Of a stretch of DNA of 6,464 bases, positions 6,066 to 6,464 are shown one piece after another; the first letter of the stretch is position 1, and the number at the start of each line of letters is the position of its first letter. The translations under genes were made by a program, and so were the position numbers. Source of the stretch: an uncultured Collinsella sp. (GTDB taxonomy: Bacteria > Actinomycetota > Coriobacteriia > Coriobacteriales > Coriobacteriaceae); contig CALKBB010000062.1 of NCBI GenBank assembly GCA_937989795.1, forward strand, positions 1 to 6,464. Reading direction: 5' to 3'. The notes beneath the pieces are model-generated. The model saw nothing but the letters and a program-made list of their open reading frames with translations. It made no database searches and was not told the origin of the DNA.

Positions 6066-6089
6066 CCCGTAGCCATTCGGGGCATGACC
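6057..6089 (+). promoter_or_regulatory. RAT3: antiterminator-like hairpin across the stop codon
   Basis: GGATTGTAAC (6057-6066) includes the last Leu codon and the TAA stop of the antiterminator gene. It is followed by an apical stem CCCG/CGGG (6066-6069 with 6078-6081), an 8-base loop, and the 3' arm GGCATGACC (6081-6089), identical to that of RAT2. The base GG/CC, G6062-C6083 and U6063-G6082 fall exactly as in RAT1. Only one base differs from RAT1's 5' arm. No T-tract terminator follows it before the next gene. Confidence 0.65.
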
Positions 6090-6127
6090 TTTGCCGATTC
6101 GAACAGTAAGCCAAGATTGTGCAAAGG
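6088..6127 (+). promoter_or_regulatory. Inverted repeat that could hide the PTS gene's ribosome binding site
   Basis: CCTTTGC (6088-6094) is perfectly complementary to GCAAAGG (6121-6127), which contains most of the Shine-Dalgarno AAGGAG (6124-6129) of the next gene. The loop is 26 bases. The first two bases of the 5' arm (6088-6089) are also the last two bases of RAT3, so RAT3 folding and this hairpin compete. The function is a hypothesis; the pairing itself is seen directly, but seven base pairs around a long loop is only moderately stable. Confidence 0.4.
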
Positions 6128-6135
6128 AGCCAATG

Positions 6136-6464
6136 ATGGCAAATTACAAAAAGGTGGCAGAGCAGATTCTCTCCACTGTGGGCGGGGCGGAAAACGTGGC
6201 TTCGGTTACGCATTGCATGACGCGCCTGCGCTTCAACCTCAAGGATGAAAGCCTCTCGAATGATGAGAAGCTTGAGGACATCTCGTCTATCATCAGCGTC
6301 GTGCACGCCGGAGGGCAGGTGCAGCTGGTGGTCGGGCCCACGGTCGACAAGGTCTACGACGAGGTTTGTAAGCAGGGCGGATTCGAGGTCACGGCATCGA
6401 TTGACGAGGAACTCGATGGCCCTCAGCTTAGCTGGAAGGAGCGCTTGGCGCCGAAGCACCTCTT
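6136..6464 (+). CDS. PTS beta-glucoside-type transporter, EIIB domain (3' end outside window)
   Basis: The first 109 residues of a phosphotransferase-system permease that takes up and phosphorylates a sugar, probably a beta-glucoside; the substrate cannot be fixed from this part. The EIIB domain (about 1-85) shows the cysteine phosphorylation-site signature N20-V-x5-C27 followed by MTRLRF, so C27 would carry the phosphate, and later VVGPTVDKVYDEV (65-77). Family members continue into a membrane EIIC domain and often EIIA, which lie beyond the window. Two ATG codons are adjacent, at 6133 and 6136; 6136 is preferred because AAGGAG (6124-6129) is six bases before it and only three before 6133. 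It lies 70 bases after the PRD antiterminator, with RAT3 between them, which points to this permease as the sugar sensor that phosphorylates the antiterminator. The frame stays open to the window edge. Confidence 0.9.
   Translation, partial: MANYKKVAEQILSTVGGAENVASVTHCMTRLRFNLKDESLSNDEKLEDISSIISVVHAGGQVQLVVGPTVDKVYDEVCKQGGFEVTASIDEELDGPQLSWKERLAPKHL

Noticed and set aside
6043..6459. Minus-strand open frames opposite the EIIB region
   Set aside because: The plus strand carries the cysteine phosphorylation signature and a good ribosome binding site.
1..6464. CRISPR arrays, tRNA or rRNA genes
   Set aside because: No regularly spaced repeats and no tRNA- or rRNA-like segments were seen on reading either strand; this was done by eye.

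Overview
The window looks like chromosomal DNA of a high-GC Gram-positive gut actinobacterium. A Coriobacteriia member such as Collinsella fits best. This is inferred from the GC- and CGC-rich codon use, strong AGGAGG-type ribosome binding sites, and sugar-PTS genes controlled by a BglG/LicT-type antiterminator; no marker gene fixes the taxon.

Layout: (1) positions 2-499 hold the 3' end of an IS110-family transposase, richer in GC and in AGG arginine codons than its neighbours, followed by a short putative right end. (2) On the minus strand, 599-2815 encodes a large membrane O-acyltransferase (AT3 domain plus an extracytoplasmic SGNH domain). A stem-loop between it and the IS end is its likely terminator. 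(3) A divergent intergenic region (2816-3001) leads into a two-gene plus-strand operon, ribokinase (3002-3997) and nucleoside hydrolase (4002-4976). Together these split nucleosides and phosphorylate the ribose released. (4) A 249-base leader (4977-5225) holds a -10 box, two ribonucleic antiterminator (RAT) motifs and a strong intrinsic terminator. It precedes a PRD-domain antiterminator gene (5226-6065). (5) A third RAT spans the stop codon of that gene, and the window ends inside a beta-glucoside-type PTS EIIB(C) gene (from 6136).

The right-hand third is the most interesting part. The antiterminator protein probably controls its own leader and the PTS gene. RAT1 is canonical in shape. RAT2 appears to be a minimal RAT capped by a GUAA tetraloop, and it overlaps the terminator stem. 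RAT3 has no terminator after it; instead its 3' end overlaps an inverted repeat that could hide the PTS gene's Shine-Dalgarno sequence, which suggests possible translational control. The antiterminator also has Asn where the second conserved PRD1 histidine is expected. These RNA and regulatory readings are inferences from sequence and are untested.
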